Positions 26,214 through 35,159 of a stretch of DNA of 64,000 bases are shown in pieces. The position numbers and the translations under genes are program-made. The stretch is from positions 62,001 to 126,000 of the forward strand of contig DAHUXD010000060.1 of the NCBI GenBank assembly GCA_027307335.1, in the 5' to 3' direction. This DNA is from Acidobacteriota bacterium (GTDB lineage: Bacteria; Acidobacteriota; Thermoanaerobaculia; UBA5066; Gp7-AA6). The notes under the pieces were generated by a model, which saw only the letters and a program-made list of their open reading frames with translations, did no database searches and had not been told where the DNA came from. The stretch's first letter is position 1. The number at the start of each line of letters is the position of its first letter.

Positions 26214-28154
26214 CTACGGCCCGTACAGCAGCAATCCGAACGTCTTCACCAGGAACACCGCCATCTGGCCGCGGTTGACGGCGGTGGCCGGGCAGTAGTT
26301 GCCGCCGCCACAGCCGCCGGTGATGCCCTCGGCGTTCAACTCGTTGATGAAGTTCACGAACTGCGCCCCGGGGCACGCCACGTCCGTGAACACCGTCGCC
26401 GAGCAGGCCGGCGGCACGTACGCGCCTCCGTGCTCGCCCTTCAGGAGGAAGACGGCCATCTGGCCGCGCGTGACGGAATTGCCCGGACAGTAGTTGCCGC
26501 TGCCGCAACCGCCCGTGATGCCCTCGGTCGCGAGCTGGTTGATCCAGTCGACGAACCCGCCGGTGGGACACGGCACGTCGGTGAACATCGTGCCCGCGCA
26601 GGCGGGCGGCAGGTAGGACGAGCCGTGCTCGCCCTTCAGCAGGAACACGGCCATCTGCGCGCGCGTCACGGGGTTCGCCGGGCAGTAGTTGCCGCCGGCG
26701 CAGCCTCCGGTCACCCCGTTGTGGAAGAGGTTCTCGACGTACTTGTAGAACTGGTGGCTCGTCGGTACGTCGGGGAAGCTCTCGCCGACGTGCAGGGTCC
26801 AGCGCTGGATGACCGAGAAGGGGGCAATCGTCTCCTCGATCCGCGTGTCCCAGTGCTGCTGCGGGCGGCCCGTGGTCGTGAGCTGCACCGTGTAGCAGTC
26901 CGTGCACTCCGCGCTCGCGCCGGAGGCGATGGTGCCGTAGTCGCCGGAGGCGTCGGGATTGCCGAAGACCGTGGTCGCGACGCCGATGCCGAAGAAGTTG
27001 CCGGTCGTGCCCGTCAGGTGCTGCGAGGCGTCGCTCGCGTTCGTCCAGGTCGGCTGGAGCGCCGCCGTCTCGCCGACCTCGAGCACGCCGTTGCCCGCCG
27101 CGTCGACCGCGATCGAGGGCGGATAGGCCGGCGAGATGTGAGCCGTGAGGACGACGTCGTGCTCGGAGCCGCCGACGTAGGTGATCTGGAAGGTCGTCTG
27201 GTTGACGAGGAAGAGCGCGCCCTCGGCGAGGCCGTCGAACTGGCCGATGCTGCCTGCGACGTTCTTCACGATCGTGAACTGAGTGCCGTCGATCGGGAGG
27301 TAGTTGGGGTCCATCTTCACGTCGAGCGCCACGTGGGTCAGGGCGAGCGTGCCCGTGACATTCAGCTGGTCGTAGTCCGTTCCGGCGGTCGGGCCGTTGA
27401 TGCGCACGACGAGCGCGTTGCGCGTTCCGCTCGAACCGAAGACGGCGCTGCCGGTCGAGAGAATGCCCGTCGCGGACGGAACGCCGGGCGAGACGATCGC
27501 GTACTCCGAAGGGAACGAGTTGTTCACCGTCAGCGGGGCGGTGAACGAGCCGTGACCCGCGAGCATCGGCGTCCCGCTCGACTCGGCCACGACGACGCCG
27601 CTCGTGCCGGTGAGCGTGCCGTTGACGACGAGGAACCCGCCGGTTCCGGCGGCCTCCGTCTCGCCCGTGTACGAGTCGGTGCCGCCGAGAATCACGGGGC
27701 CGCCGCCCGTCGCGTCGATTCCCCCCGCGCCGTCGATGTCGCCCTCGAGGTCGATCGTGCACGCGGATTGCGTGCCGACGACGATGGTCGTGTTGACGGT
27801 GATCGGGAGGGTGATGGTGTTCTTGCCCGAGACGCCGCTGGTGCAGAGGATTTCCCCGCTCACGATGCCGTTGCCCGAGAGCGTGTACCCCGGCCCGTTG
27901 AACGAGATCCCGACCACGTTCAACCCTGCCGCCAGATCGTTGTTGGTCGCGAGGATGGTGGAGGTCGCCGGGAAGGTCAGGTCGTCGCCGTCGTGCGGCG
28001 GATGTCCCTCGTCCCAGTTGGAGCCGTTCGACCAGTTCGCGTCGACGGGCGTCGCCTTCCAGTGCATGGAGATTCCGAAGACGGCGCCGGGGAGGAGGAC
28101 GAGGAGGAGCGCGAGGGCGAGGCGAAGGCGCAGACGGAAGCTCCAGGACTTCAT
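26214..28154 (-). CDS. Secreted surface protein with C-terminal triple SLH domain (paralogue 1)
   Basis: A 646-residue exported protein (Arg-rich signal with a long hydrophobic core). Residues 30-440 are strand-rich and low in charge, with GGTDSYTGETEAAGTGGFLV and similar units like autotransporter-associated beta-strand repeats. The last 190 residues hold three S-layer-homology repeats, each with a cysteine signature: GVTGGCAGGNYCPANPVTRAQ, then GITGGCGSGNYCP and GITGGCGGGNYCP, with further Cys pairs in PPACAGTMFTDVPCP. The SLH part is closely similar to that of the proteins at 54823 and 56831. The ATG at 28154 follows AGAAGGAGACCGCCC. Probably bound to the cell wall or outer envelope. Confidence 0.85.
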   Translation of the reverse strand: MKSWSFRLRLRLALALLLVLLPGAVFGISMHWKATPVDANWSNGSNWDEGHPPHDGDDLTFPATSTILATNNDLAAGLNVVGISFNGPGYTLSGNGIVSGEILCTSGVSGKNTITLPITVNTTIVVGTQSACTIDLEGDIDGAGGIDATGGGPVILGGTDSYTGETEAAGTGGFLVVNGTLTGTSGVVVAESSGTPMLAGHGSFTAPLTVNNSFPSEYAIVSPGVPSATGILSTGSAVFGSSGTRNALVVRINGPTAGTDYDQLNVTGTLALTHVALDVKMDPNYLPIDGTQFTIVKNVAGSIGQFDGLAEGALFLVNQTTFQITYVGGSEHDVVLTAHISPAYPPSIAVDAAGNGVLEVGETAALQPTWTNASDASQHLTGTTGNFFGIGVATTVFGNPDASGDYGTIASGASAECTDCYTVQLTTTGRPQQHWDTRIEETIAPFSVIQRWTLHVGESFPDVPTSHQFYKYVENLFHNGVTGGCAGGNYCPANPVTRAQMAVFLLKGEHGSSYLPPACAGTMFTDVPCPTGGFVDWINQLATEGITGGCGSGNYCPGNSVTRGQMAVFLLKGEHGGAYVPPACSATVFTDVACPGAQFVNFINELNAEGITGGCGGGNYCPATAVNRGQMAVFLVKTFGLLLYGP

Positions 28155-28304
28155 GGGCGGTCTCCTTCTGGACGACACGCGGGAAGGCGGGCCGGAAAGG
28201 ATCACCACTCGAGCGGACGGGATACGATGCCCCCCCGTGCGACGGAATCAGGCTCGCACTCCGCGCGTTGCTGTTACGGTCGCCTCCGAGGAGCTGAGAA
28301 AAAG

Positions 28305-29792
28305 ATGAACTCGATTCGCTCGATTTGCGCCGTTCTCGGCATGCTCGCTGCGGCGGTGTCCGGCGCGGCCGTGCAACAGCCCGCGCGCCGACCGACGCCG
28401 CTGCCGACCCCGGTGCCGGAAACGGCGGCGCCGCTCCCGATGAAGAAGCCCTGGAAGGGCGACTTCGACGCCATGCTCGCGCGCCGCGAGATCCGCGCCC
28501 TCGTGCCCTTCTCGAAGACGCTGTACTTCGTCGTCAAGGGCCAGCAGCGGGGCGCGGCGTACGACATCCTTTCCCAGTTCGAGAAGTGGGTCAACGAGAA
28601 GTACCCCCCGAAGACGAAGAACCTCCGCCTGCACGTCGTGATCGTGCCGACGTCCCGGGGCGAGATCCTGAAGAACCTCGATGCGGGCATCGGCGACCTC
28701 GCCCTCGCCGCGCTGACGATCACTCCGGAGCGCCGGAAGCTCGTGGACTTCAGCGAGCCGACGGCGAAGGGGATCAGGGAAATCGCGGTGACCGGCCCAG
28801 CGTCGCCGAAGATCGCCTCGCTCGACGACCTCTCCGGACAGGAGGTCTTCGTGCGGCGTACCTCGAGCTACTGGTCTTCGCTCGAGCGCCTGAACGAGCG
28901 TTTCGGGAAGGAGGGAAAGAAACCCGTCACCCTTCGCCCGGCCCCCGAGGATCTCGAGGACGAGGACCTCCTCGAGATGCTCAACTCGGGACTCGTGAAG
29001 ATCCTGGTCATGGATGCCTACATGCCCCGCGTGTGGGCGAACGCGTACCCGAAGGTCGTCGCGCACCCGGACGTCGTGCTGAACGACGGCGGCGATTTCG
29101 CCTGGGCCTTCCGAAAGAACTCGCCGCAGCTCGAGAACGTCGTCAACGACTTCGTGCGCACGCACCGGCAGGGCACCGCGTTCGGCAACACGATCATCAA
29201 GAGGTACACGACGCCGGGATCGAAGGCGCTGATGAACCCCCTCTCGGACGAAGAACGGAGGAAGTTCGAGGTTCAGGTGGAGCTGTTCCGGAAGTACTCC
29301 GACCAGTACAGCGTGGACTATCTCCTGATGGCGGCGCAGGGCTTCCAGGAGTCGCGGCTGAACCAGGACGCGAAGAGCGCCGTCGGGGCGATTGGCGTCA
29401 TGCAGCTGATGCCGGCGACCGGCGCGGACATGAAAGTCGGCGACATCCACGACATGGAGGCGAACATCCATGCCGGCGTGAAGTACATCCGGTTCATGGA
29501 GGACCAGTACTTCGCGAAGGAGCCGATGGACGACCGCAACAAGGCCCTCTTCGCGTTCGCCTCCTACAACGCGGGCATCGGTCGAATCCAGGGACTCCGG
29601 AAGGTCGCTGCCCAGCGGGGGCTGAACCCCAACGTCTGGTTCGGCAACGTCGAGATGATCGTGGCCGAGAAGATCGGCATGGAGACTGTGACCTACGTCT
29701 CCAACATCTACAAGTACTACGTCGCCTACCGGCTCCTCATCGACCAGAAAAACGAGCGCCACAAGGCGATGGAGGCCGCGACCGCGAGGTGA
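28305..29792 (+). CDS. MltF-like membrane-bound lytic murein transglycosylase
   Basis: A 495-residue exported protein joining a periplasmic binding protein type 3 domain (about 50-270; GQQRGAAYDILSQFEKWV, IGDLALAALTITPERRKLVDFSEP) and a lytic transglycosylase SLT domain (about 335-480). The catalytic glutamate is E349 in QGFQESRLN, followed by SAVGAIGVMQLMPATG and FASYNAGIGRIQ. This is the MltF architecture: cuts glycan strands of murein, with the SBP domain sensing a muropeptide-type ligand. The ATG at 28305 follows GAGGAGCTGAGAAAAAG. It is divergent from the SLH protein gene. Confidence 0.9.
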   Translation: MNSIRSICAVLGMLAAAVSGAAVQQPARRPTPLPTPVPETAAPLPMKKPWKGDFDAMLARREIRALVPFSKTLYFVVKGQQRGAAYDILSQFEKWVNEKYPPKTKNLRLHVVIVPTSRGEILKNLDAGIGDLALAALTITPERRKLVDFSEPTAKGIREIAVTGPASPKIASLDDLSGQEVFVRRTSSYWSSLERLNERFGKEGKKPVTLRPAPEDLEDEDLLEMLNSGLVKILVMDAYMPRVWANAYPKVVAHPDVVLNDGGDFAWAFRKNSPQLENVVNDFVRTHRQGTAFGNTIIKRYTTPGSKALMNPLSDEERRKFEVQVELFRKYSDQYSVDYLLMAAQGFQESRLNQDAKSAVGAIGVMQLMPATGADMKVGDIHDMEANIHAGVKYIRFMEDQYFAKEPMDDRNKALFAFASYNAGIGRIQGLRKVAAQRGLNPNVWFGNVEMIVAEKIGMETVTYVSNIYKYYVAYRLLIDQKNERHKAMEAATAR

Positions 29793-29825
29793 CCGCGCGC
29801 CCCGGGAACCGCGCCCCCGAGTCCG

Positions 29826-30377
29826 TCAGGGCGTCGTGGCAGTCGGGCGCGCCGGGGGCGTCGCCGTCCACCGGTCGCCCTCGCTCCCCGGTCCGGGCGT
29901 GCCGGCGGTGCGCGGCGTCGGGCCCGCCGCGCCGCCGGGGCCGGGCGATCCCGTGCCGGACGGCGTGATGTTCGGCACCGCCGTCGCGGGCGGCGGCGAG
30001 GTCATGCCCGGCGCCGACCTCTCGATGTCGGACGGAGCCCCGGGCGGGCCGGTGATCGACATGACCCGCGTCGCGCCGCCGGCATCGGTGTTCCACATGA
30101 CCGCCGCGAGCTTGCCGACGGTCACGGCGCCGTCCACGCGGACGCCCTGCTGGAGCGGCATCCGGTATTCCTTGCCGTCGCTCGCCTTGATCGTGATCGA
30201 CTGGCCCGGCGTGTAGTCCCACACGGTCCCGCTCATCAGCTGCGTGCCGACGGCGTTGCGGTTCTGCGTCTCCGGATTCGGGGCGGGCGTCGGCGTCGGA
30301 TTCTGGCGCTGGGCGAGCGCGGTGACGCCCACGAGGGCGGCCGCGATCGCGAGGAGCGCCGGCGTCGGCTGGGTCAT
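29826..30377 (-). CDS. Secreted Pro/Thr-rich hypothetical protein
   Basis: A 183-residue protein with a signal peptide (about 1-22) and a short strand-rich core (LMSGTVWDYTPGQSITIKAS, EYRMPLQQGVRVDGAVTVG, AAVMWNT) framed by Pro/Thr/Gly-rich segments. The core resembles small OB-like domains that bind ligands at the surface, but no named family is recognised. The ATG at 30377 has GAGGTGAATCC upstream. It lies between two stops of opposite orientation, 33 bp from the MltF gene. Confidence 0.6.
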   Translation of the reverse strand: MTQPTPALLAIAAALVGVTALAQRQNPTPTPAPNPETQNRNAVGTQLMSGTVWDYTPGQSITIKASDGKEYRMPLQQGVRVDGAVTVGKLAAVMWNTDAGGATRVMSITGPPGAPSDIERSAPGMTSPPPATAVPNITPSGTGSPGPGGAAGPTPRTAGTPGPGSEGDRWTATPPARPTATTP

Positions 30378-30417
30378 GGATTCACCTCGGGGACGAAGGA
30401 TACAAGTTCCGTGCCGG

Positions 30418-31530
30418 TCAGCGGACGAGCCGCGCGACCTCGTCCGCGATCGCCGGCGACGCGGTCAGGCCCGGCGACTCGATGCCGACGAGGTCGATGA
30501 AACCGGGAAGGCCGCGCGCGGTCTCCTCGGCGATCACGAAGTCCCGGAAGGGCTCGCCCCTTCCCTGGAGCTTCGGCCGGATGCCCGCGATGTCGGGCTC
30601 GAGCTCGTCGTCGGCGACGTCGGGGAGCAGCCGCCGCGCGGCCGCGCCGAACGCGGCTCTCTTCGCCGGATCGACGCGGTAGTCGCCGGCGCGCGTCGCG
30701 AGGTACTCGGCGTCGGGGCCGAAGCGCAGGCGGCCGCCCGTGTCGATGACCACGTGCACGCCGAGGCTCTCGGGCGCCGGAACCGGATAGACGAGCCGGG
30801 AGACGAGCCGCGCGCAGCGGCTCGACGCGGAGAAGTAGCTGCCCTTGCACCAGTGGAGACGGTACCCGGCCGCGTCGGGGTCGATCCCGGCGAGCGCCGC
30901 GACCGTGTCGGCCTCCAGGCCCGCGGCATTGCCGACGCTCGCGGCGGTGACCGACTCCGCGCCGGCCGGGCCGCGCACCGAGAGACGGTACCCGCCGGGG
31001 GAGGGCTCGATGGCGACGACCTCCGTGCGCGGCTGGAACGTCGCCCCGGCGGCGAGGGTGCGCTGGAGGAAGTGGTCCATCAGGGCGTGCGCGTCGACGA
31101 CTCCCGACTCGGGCGACCAGAGCGCCCCGACGGTGCGGATCGCCGGCTCGAGCGCGCGCGCCTCCGCGGCGCCGAGACGCTCGACCGGCACCCCGTTGCC
31201 CCGCGCCGCCTGCTCGACGCGATCGAGCGCCGGCAGCTCCTCCTCGCGCGTCGCGGTCACCAGCTTGCCGGTCTTCCGGTGCGGGATGTCGTGGTCGCGG
31301 CAGAGGTCCCAGATCCGCCGCCGCCCCTCGACGCACAGCCGCGCCTTCAGCGAGCCGGCCGGATAGTAGATGCCGGCGTGGACGACCTGGCTGTTGCGGC
31401 TGGAGGTCTCCGTCCCGTGACGCGGGTGCCGCTCGAGCAGGACGAGCCCCCGGCCGTCTTCGGCGAGCCGCGCCGCGACGGCGAGGCCGACGACGCCGGC
31501 GCCGATGACCGCGATGTCCGTGTCGGGCAC
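30418..31530 (-). CDS. lhgO: FAD-dependent L-2-hydroxyglutarate oxidase-like protein
   Basis: A 370-residue FAD enzyme of the DAO family. The dinucleotide-binding motif GAGVVGLAVAARLAE is at residues 10-24, SSRNSQVVHAGIYYPAGSLK is the diagnostic LhgO/YgaF segment, and GIRPKLQG with a GIESPGLTAS end completes the FAD site. It oxidises L-2-hydroxyglutarate to 2-oxoglutarate, passing electrons to the membrane quinone pool. The GTG start keeps the first strand. It is divergent from the CO-dehydrogenase maturation genes with a 72-bp gap between the two starts. Confidence 0.88.
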   Translation of the reverse strand: MPDTDIAVIGAGVVGLAVAARLAEDGRGLVLLERHPRHGTETSSRNSQVVHAGIYYPAGSLKARLCVEGRRRIWDLCRDHDIPHRKTGKLVTATREEELPALDRVEQAARGNGVPVERLGAAEARALEPAIRTVGALWSPESGVVDAHALMDHFLQRTLAAGATFQPRTEVVAIEPSPGGYRLSVRGPAGAESVTAASVGNAAGLEADTVAALAGIDPDAAGYRLHWCKGSYFSASSRCARLVSRLVYPVPAPESLGVHVVIDTGGRLRFGPDAEYLATRAGDYRVDPAKRAAFGAAARRLLPDVADDELEPDIAGIRPKLQGRGEPFRDFVIAEETARGLPGFIDLVGIESPGLTASPAIADEVARLVR

Positions 31531-31602
31531 ATTCGAAGTTTACCCACGCCGCATTGACCCCCCGACCCCGCGGGTATACGTTGGCCGTTCCGGAGTGGCG
31601 GC

Positions 31603-32682
31603 GTGAAGCACTGGAAGGAAACCGCGCGGATTTTCGAGCGGCTGGTCCGTGTCTCGGCCGCGGATCGCCGCGCCTCGCTTGCCACCGTCGTGCGGATCGA
31701 GGGATCGGCGTATCGCCGCCCCGGCGCGAAGCTCCTCGTCGAGGAGGACGGCGAGACGCTCGGCTCGATCTCCGGCGGCTGCCTGGAGGGGGACGTGCGT
31801 GAGATCGCGCTCGCCGTTCTCGCCGACGGCGCTCCCCGCCGCAGGCGCTACGACACGGGCGCCGACGAGAACGAGGCGTGGGGCCTCGGGCTCGGCTGCG
31901 CCGGATCGGTCGATCTCTTCGTCCAGCCGGCCTCGACCGCGGCGACGCTCCCCGCGATCGAACGGGCGCTGGAGCTCTTCGCCGAGGGGCGGCCCTTCGC
32001 GCTCTGGACGCGCCTCGAGGGTCCCCGGGCGGGCGCGATGGCGGCGTTCGACGCCGACGGGACGATCTCGGGATCGCTCGGCGGCGGCGAAGACGCGATT
32101 GGCCGGCGGGCGGCCGAGACGATCGCGGCGCGCGCTTCGCGCCTCGTCGACGATCCGGAAGGCGCGCTCTTCGCCGAGGTGCTGCTGCCGTCCCCGCGCC
32201 TCGTGGTGTTCGGGGCCGACGAGGACGCGCGCCCGCTCGTGACGCTCGCCGCGGCCGCCGGGTTCGACGTCGTCGTCGTCGACCATCGTGAGGCGCTCCT
32301 CGCCCCGGAGCGGTTTCCGGAGGCAGAGCGACGCGTCGTCCGGCGGCCGGAGGACGGCCTGGCGGGGCTGTCGATCGGACCCCGGACGTTCGCCGTCGTG
32401 AAGACCCATCGCATCGTCCACGACCGCGACTGGGCGCGCCGCCTGCTCGAGGCGGGCGCGGGCTACGTCGGCCTGCTCGGTCCGCGGGCGCGCGCGCGGG
32501 AGATCGTGCGGGAGATCGGCGCCGAGTCGGACGACCGCGTCTTCGGACCCGTCGGGCTCGACCTCGGCGCGGAGGGACCGGAGCAGGTGGCGCTCTCGAT
32601 CGTCGCGGAGCTGCTCGCCGCGGGCTCGGGCGTCGAACCGCGGCACCTGCGCGCCAAGGCGCGGGAGATTCATGCCCGCTGA
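31603..32682 (+). CDS. xdhC: XdhC-family molybdenum-cofactor insertion protein
   Basis: A 359-residue protein that binds and sulfurates or delivers the molybdenum cofactor to a molybdo-hydroxylase. The N-terminal CoxI domain shows VVRIEGSAYRRPGAKLLV, then ISGGCLEGDV with a conserved Cys, and GLGLGCAGSVDLFVQP. The C-terminal Rossmann-like domain starts LVVFGADEDARPLV and ends in YVGLLGPRARA. First gene of the co-oriented cox cluster; it starts at GTG 31603 and its 3' end overlaps mocA by 11 bp. Confidence 0.9.
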   Translation: MKHWKETARIFERLVRVSAADRRASLATVVRIEGSAYRRPGAKLLVEEDGETLGSISGGCLEGDVREIALAVLADGAPRRRRYDTGADENEAWGLGLGCAGSVDLFVQPASTAATLPAIERALELFAEGRPFALWTRLEGPRAGAMAAFDADGTISGSLGGGEDAIGRRAAETIAARASRLVDDPEGALFAEVLLPSPRLVVFGADEDARPLVTLAAAAGFDVVVVDHREALLAPERFPEAERRVVRRPEDGLAGLSIGPRTFAVVKTHRIVHDRDWARRLLEAGAGYVGLLGPRARAREIVREIGAESDDRVFGPVGLDLGAEGPEQVALSIVAELLAAGSGVEPRHLRAKAREIHAR

Positions 32683-33295
32683 CGCCGTCCCGGCCGCCGG
32701 CGTGGTCCTCGCGGCTGGCGCGTCGACGCGCATGGGCGAGAACAAGCTCCTCTTGCGGCTGGACGGAGAGACGCTCGTGGCCCGTGCCGCCCGGACCGCG
32801 GCCGAGGCGGGACTCGATCCGGTGATCGTCGTGCTCGGGCACGACGCCGCCCGGGTCGAGCGGGAGCTCGAGGGCATCGCCTGCCTCCGCGTGCGCAACG
32901 CCGAGCACGCGAGCGGGCAGGGCTCGTCCTTCCGCGCGGGCATCGCGGCGGTGCCTCCGTCGGCGCCCGCCGCGGTCGTGCTCCTCGCCGACATGCCGCA
33001 CGTGACCGCCGGGATGATCGCGGCGCTCCTCGAGCGCCGCCGCGCGACCGGCGCCTCCCTGGTCGTCTCCGAGTACGGCGGCGTCCCCGCGCCCCCGACG
33101 CTCTACGGACGCGCGCTCTTTCCCGAGATCGCGCAGGCCCGCGGCTGCGGCCGCGACGTCGTGCGGCGGCACCGCGCGGAGCTGGAGACGGTGGCGTTCC
33201 CCGCCGAACGCCTCGCCGACCTGGACGAGCCCTCCGACCTCGACCGGCTCCGGGCCTCCGGCGCCGAGATTCAGCGATGCGCGCCGACCTCCTGA
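32672..33295 (+). CDS. mocA: Molybdenum cofactor cytidylyltransferase
   Basis: A 207-residue nucleotidyltransferase of the MobA/MocA family: LAAGASTRMGENKLLL (nucleotide-binding loop, about 14-29), GHDAARVERELE, and LLADMPHVTAGMI with the metal-binding Asp. CO dehydrogenases use molybdopterin cytosine dinucleotide, which MocA makes, so its place here fits. Starts within xdhC and ends inside the next gene's start region (19-bp overlap). Confidence 0.9.
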   Translation: MPADAVPAAGVVLAAGASTRMGENKLLLRLDGETLVARAARTAAEAGLDPVIVVLGHDAARVERELEGIACLRVRNAEHASGQGSSFRAGIAAVPPSAPAAVVLLADMPHVTAGMIAALLERRRATGASLVVSEYGGVPAPPTLYGRALFPEIAQARGCGRDVVRRHRAELETVAFPAERLADLDEPSDLDRLRASGAEIQRCAPTS

Positions 33296-34278
33296 TTCTC
33301 AGCGCGGACCTCGTCCGCCGCGAGGAGCCGTTCGCGCTCGCGACGGTCGTGCGCCGCGCGCCGGCGAGCTCCTCGCAGCAGGGCGACGGCGCGATCGTCA
33401 CGGCGGACGGAGCGTTCCACGGCTGGCTCGGCGGCAGCTGCACGCAGCCGACGGTCGTTGCGGAGGCCCTGCGCGCGATCGCGGATGGCCGTCCCCGCTT
33501 AATCGCGCTCTCGCCGGATCCGAAGAAGGAGAGCCGTCCCGGCGTCCTCGTGTTTCCGATGACGTGTCACAGCGGAGGGACCGTGGAGATCTACCTGGAA
33601 CCCGTGCTGCCCGCCGAACGGCTGCTCGTCTTCGGCGTCTCACCGGTGGCGCGCGCGATCGCGCGGCAGGGAAAGGCGATGGGCTTCGCCGTCGACGCGG
33701 CCGACCCCGAGGCCGACCGGACGGCGTTTCCCGACGCGGACCGCGTGCTGAGCGACCTGGGCGCGATCGTTCGCGGGGGCGTCGCGAAGACGTGGGCGGT
33801 CGTCGCGACGATGGGCGAGCGCGACGAGGAGGCGCTCGCCGCCGCGCTGCGCGCCGCGCCGGCGTACCTCGGCGTCGTCGCGAGCGCGAAGCGGTACGCG
33901 CAGATCCGCGACAATCTGGTCGCGCGCGGCACGCCGGCCGATGACCTCGCCGGGGTCCGCAACCCCGCCGGCCTCGACATCGGGGCGCGCACGCCGGAGG
34001 AGATCGCGGTCTCGATCCTGGCCGAGATCGTGCAGCGGCGCCGCGGTGCCGCGGAAGCGATCCCGGCCGCCGGCGGCACGCCGATGGCGCTCCCGGTCGC
34101 GGCCGCGCGCGAGGAAACGGACCCGGTGTGCGGCATGAAGGTGGCGGTCGCCTCCGCGAAGCACACGGCCGAGGTCGCCGGGAAGAAGTGGTACTTCTGC
34201 TGCGGCGGGTGCCGCGAGAAGTTCGTGGCGTCTCCCGAGCGCTACCCGGTCCGCGCCGGCATCGGGGGCATGGCGTGA
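33277..34278 (+). CDS. XdhC/CoxF-like protein fused to a C-terminal YHS domain
   Basis: A 333-residue protein. Residues 1-260 form a second XdhC/CoxI-type unit (VRRAPASSSQQGDGAIVT, WLGGSCTQPTVVAEALRA, MTCHSGGTVEIYLEP, then LLVFGVSPVARAIARQGKA). Residues 285-325 are a YHS domain: DPVCGMKVAVASAKHTAEV then WYFCCGGCREKFVASPERY, with cysteines set to bind a metal. YHS domains occur on copper-handling proteins; here the fusion suggests a link between Mo-cofactor insertion and the Cu of the CODH active site, which is inference. Its stop overlaps a GTG of the next gene. Confidence 0.85.
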   Translation: MRADLLILSADLVRREEPFALATVVRRAPASSSQQGDGAIVTADGAFHGWLGGSCTQPTVVAEALRAIADGRPRLIALSPDPKKESRPGVLVFPMTCHSGGTVEIYLEPVLPAERLLVFGVSPVARAIARQGKAMGFAVDAADPEADRTAFPDADRVLSDLGAIVRGGVAKTWAVVATMGERDEEALAAALRAAPAYLGVVASAKRYAQIRDNLVARGTPADDLAGVRNPAGLDIGARTPEEIAVSILAEIVQRRRGAAEAIPAAGGTPMALPVAAAREETDPVCGMKVAVASAKHTAEVAGKKWYFCCGGCREKFVASPERYPVRAGIGGMA

Positions 34279-34295
34279 AGGAGGAGATTCGCGCG

Positions 34296-35159
34296 ATGCA
34301 GGACGCGATGGAGCGCTTCGGCTACATCGCGGAGCCGGAGATCGCGACCGCCGTCTTCCTCGCGAAGGAGATGGGCAAGCCGCTCCTGATCGAGGGCGAT
34401 GCGGGCGTCGGCAAGACCGAGGTGGCCAAGGTCCTCGCGCGGATCCTCGACACCGAGCTCATCCGCCTCCAGTGCTACGAGGGGCTCGACGTCCAGACCG
34501 CGCTCTACGAGTGGGACTACCCGAAGCAGATACTGCGCGTCCGCCTGGGCGAGGACGAGGGCCGGTCGGCCGACGAGATCGAGTCGGTCATTTACTCGCG
34601 GGACTACCTGCTCGAGCGGCCGATCCTGCGCGCGATCACGCGGTCCGAGCCGCCCGTCCTCCTCGTCGACGAGGTCGACCGCGCCGACGACGGGTTCGAG
34701 GCGTTCCTGCTCGAGGTGCTATCGGACTTCCAGGTCACGATCCCGGAGCTCGGCACGGTGCGCGCGGAGCGGCCGCCGTTCGTGGTTCTGACGTCGAACC
34801 GCACGCGCGAGATCGGCGATGCGCTGCGGCGCCGCTGCCTCTACCTCTACATCGAGCATCCGAGCCTCGAGAAGGAGGTCCGGATTCTCCGCGCGCGCGT
34901 GCCCGGCGCGAGCGAGCGGCTGGCCGCGGAGATCGGCCGGTTCGTCCAGGCGCTCCGGGCGCGGCAGCTGCTGAAGACTCCGGGCGTCGCGGAGTCGATC
35001 GACTGGGCGCAGGCGCTCGTGCGCCTGCACCGGGAACACCTCGACGTCGAGACGGTCGAGCGGACCCTCGGCTGCATCCTGAAGGACCGGCACGACATGG
35101 CGGACGTCGGCGGCGAGGCGCTCGAGACGATGGTCGGGGAGGCCGTCGCGATGGGGTGA
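34296..35159 (+). CDS. coxD: MoxR-family AAA+ ATPase, CoxD-like
   Basis: A 287-residue ATPase with Walker A GDAGVGKT (34-41), Walker B VLLVDEVDRAD, sensor 1 LTSNRTRE, and arginine-finger-like RRRCLYLYIEH. CoxD in Oligotropha assists assembly of the [CuSMoO2] centre of CO dehydrogenase. An AAGGAGG 11 bases before the ATG at 34296 favours this start over the GTG at 34275, which overlaps the preceding stop. The stop overlaps the coxE start (GTGA, 35156-35159), so translation is coupled. Confidence 0.88.
   Translation: MQDAMERFGYIAEPEIATAVFLAKEMGKPLLIEGDAGVGKTEVAKVLARILDTELIRLQCYEGLDVQTALYEWDYPKQILRVRLGEDEGRSADEIESVIYSRDYLLERPILRAITRSEPPVLLVDEVDRADDGFEAFLLEVLSDFQVTIPELGTVRAERPPFVVLTSNRTREIGDALRRRCLYLYIEHPSLEKEVRILRARVPGASERLAAEIGRFVQALRARQLLKTPGVAESIDWAQALVRLHREHLDVETVERTLGCILKDRHDMADVGGEALETMVGEAVAMG

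Noticed and set aside
31531-31602. Possible molybdenum-cofactor riboswitch before the cox maturation genes
   Set aside because: The divergent gap is only 72 bp, too short for that element, and no matching stems are visible.
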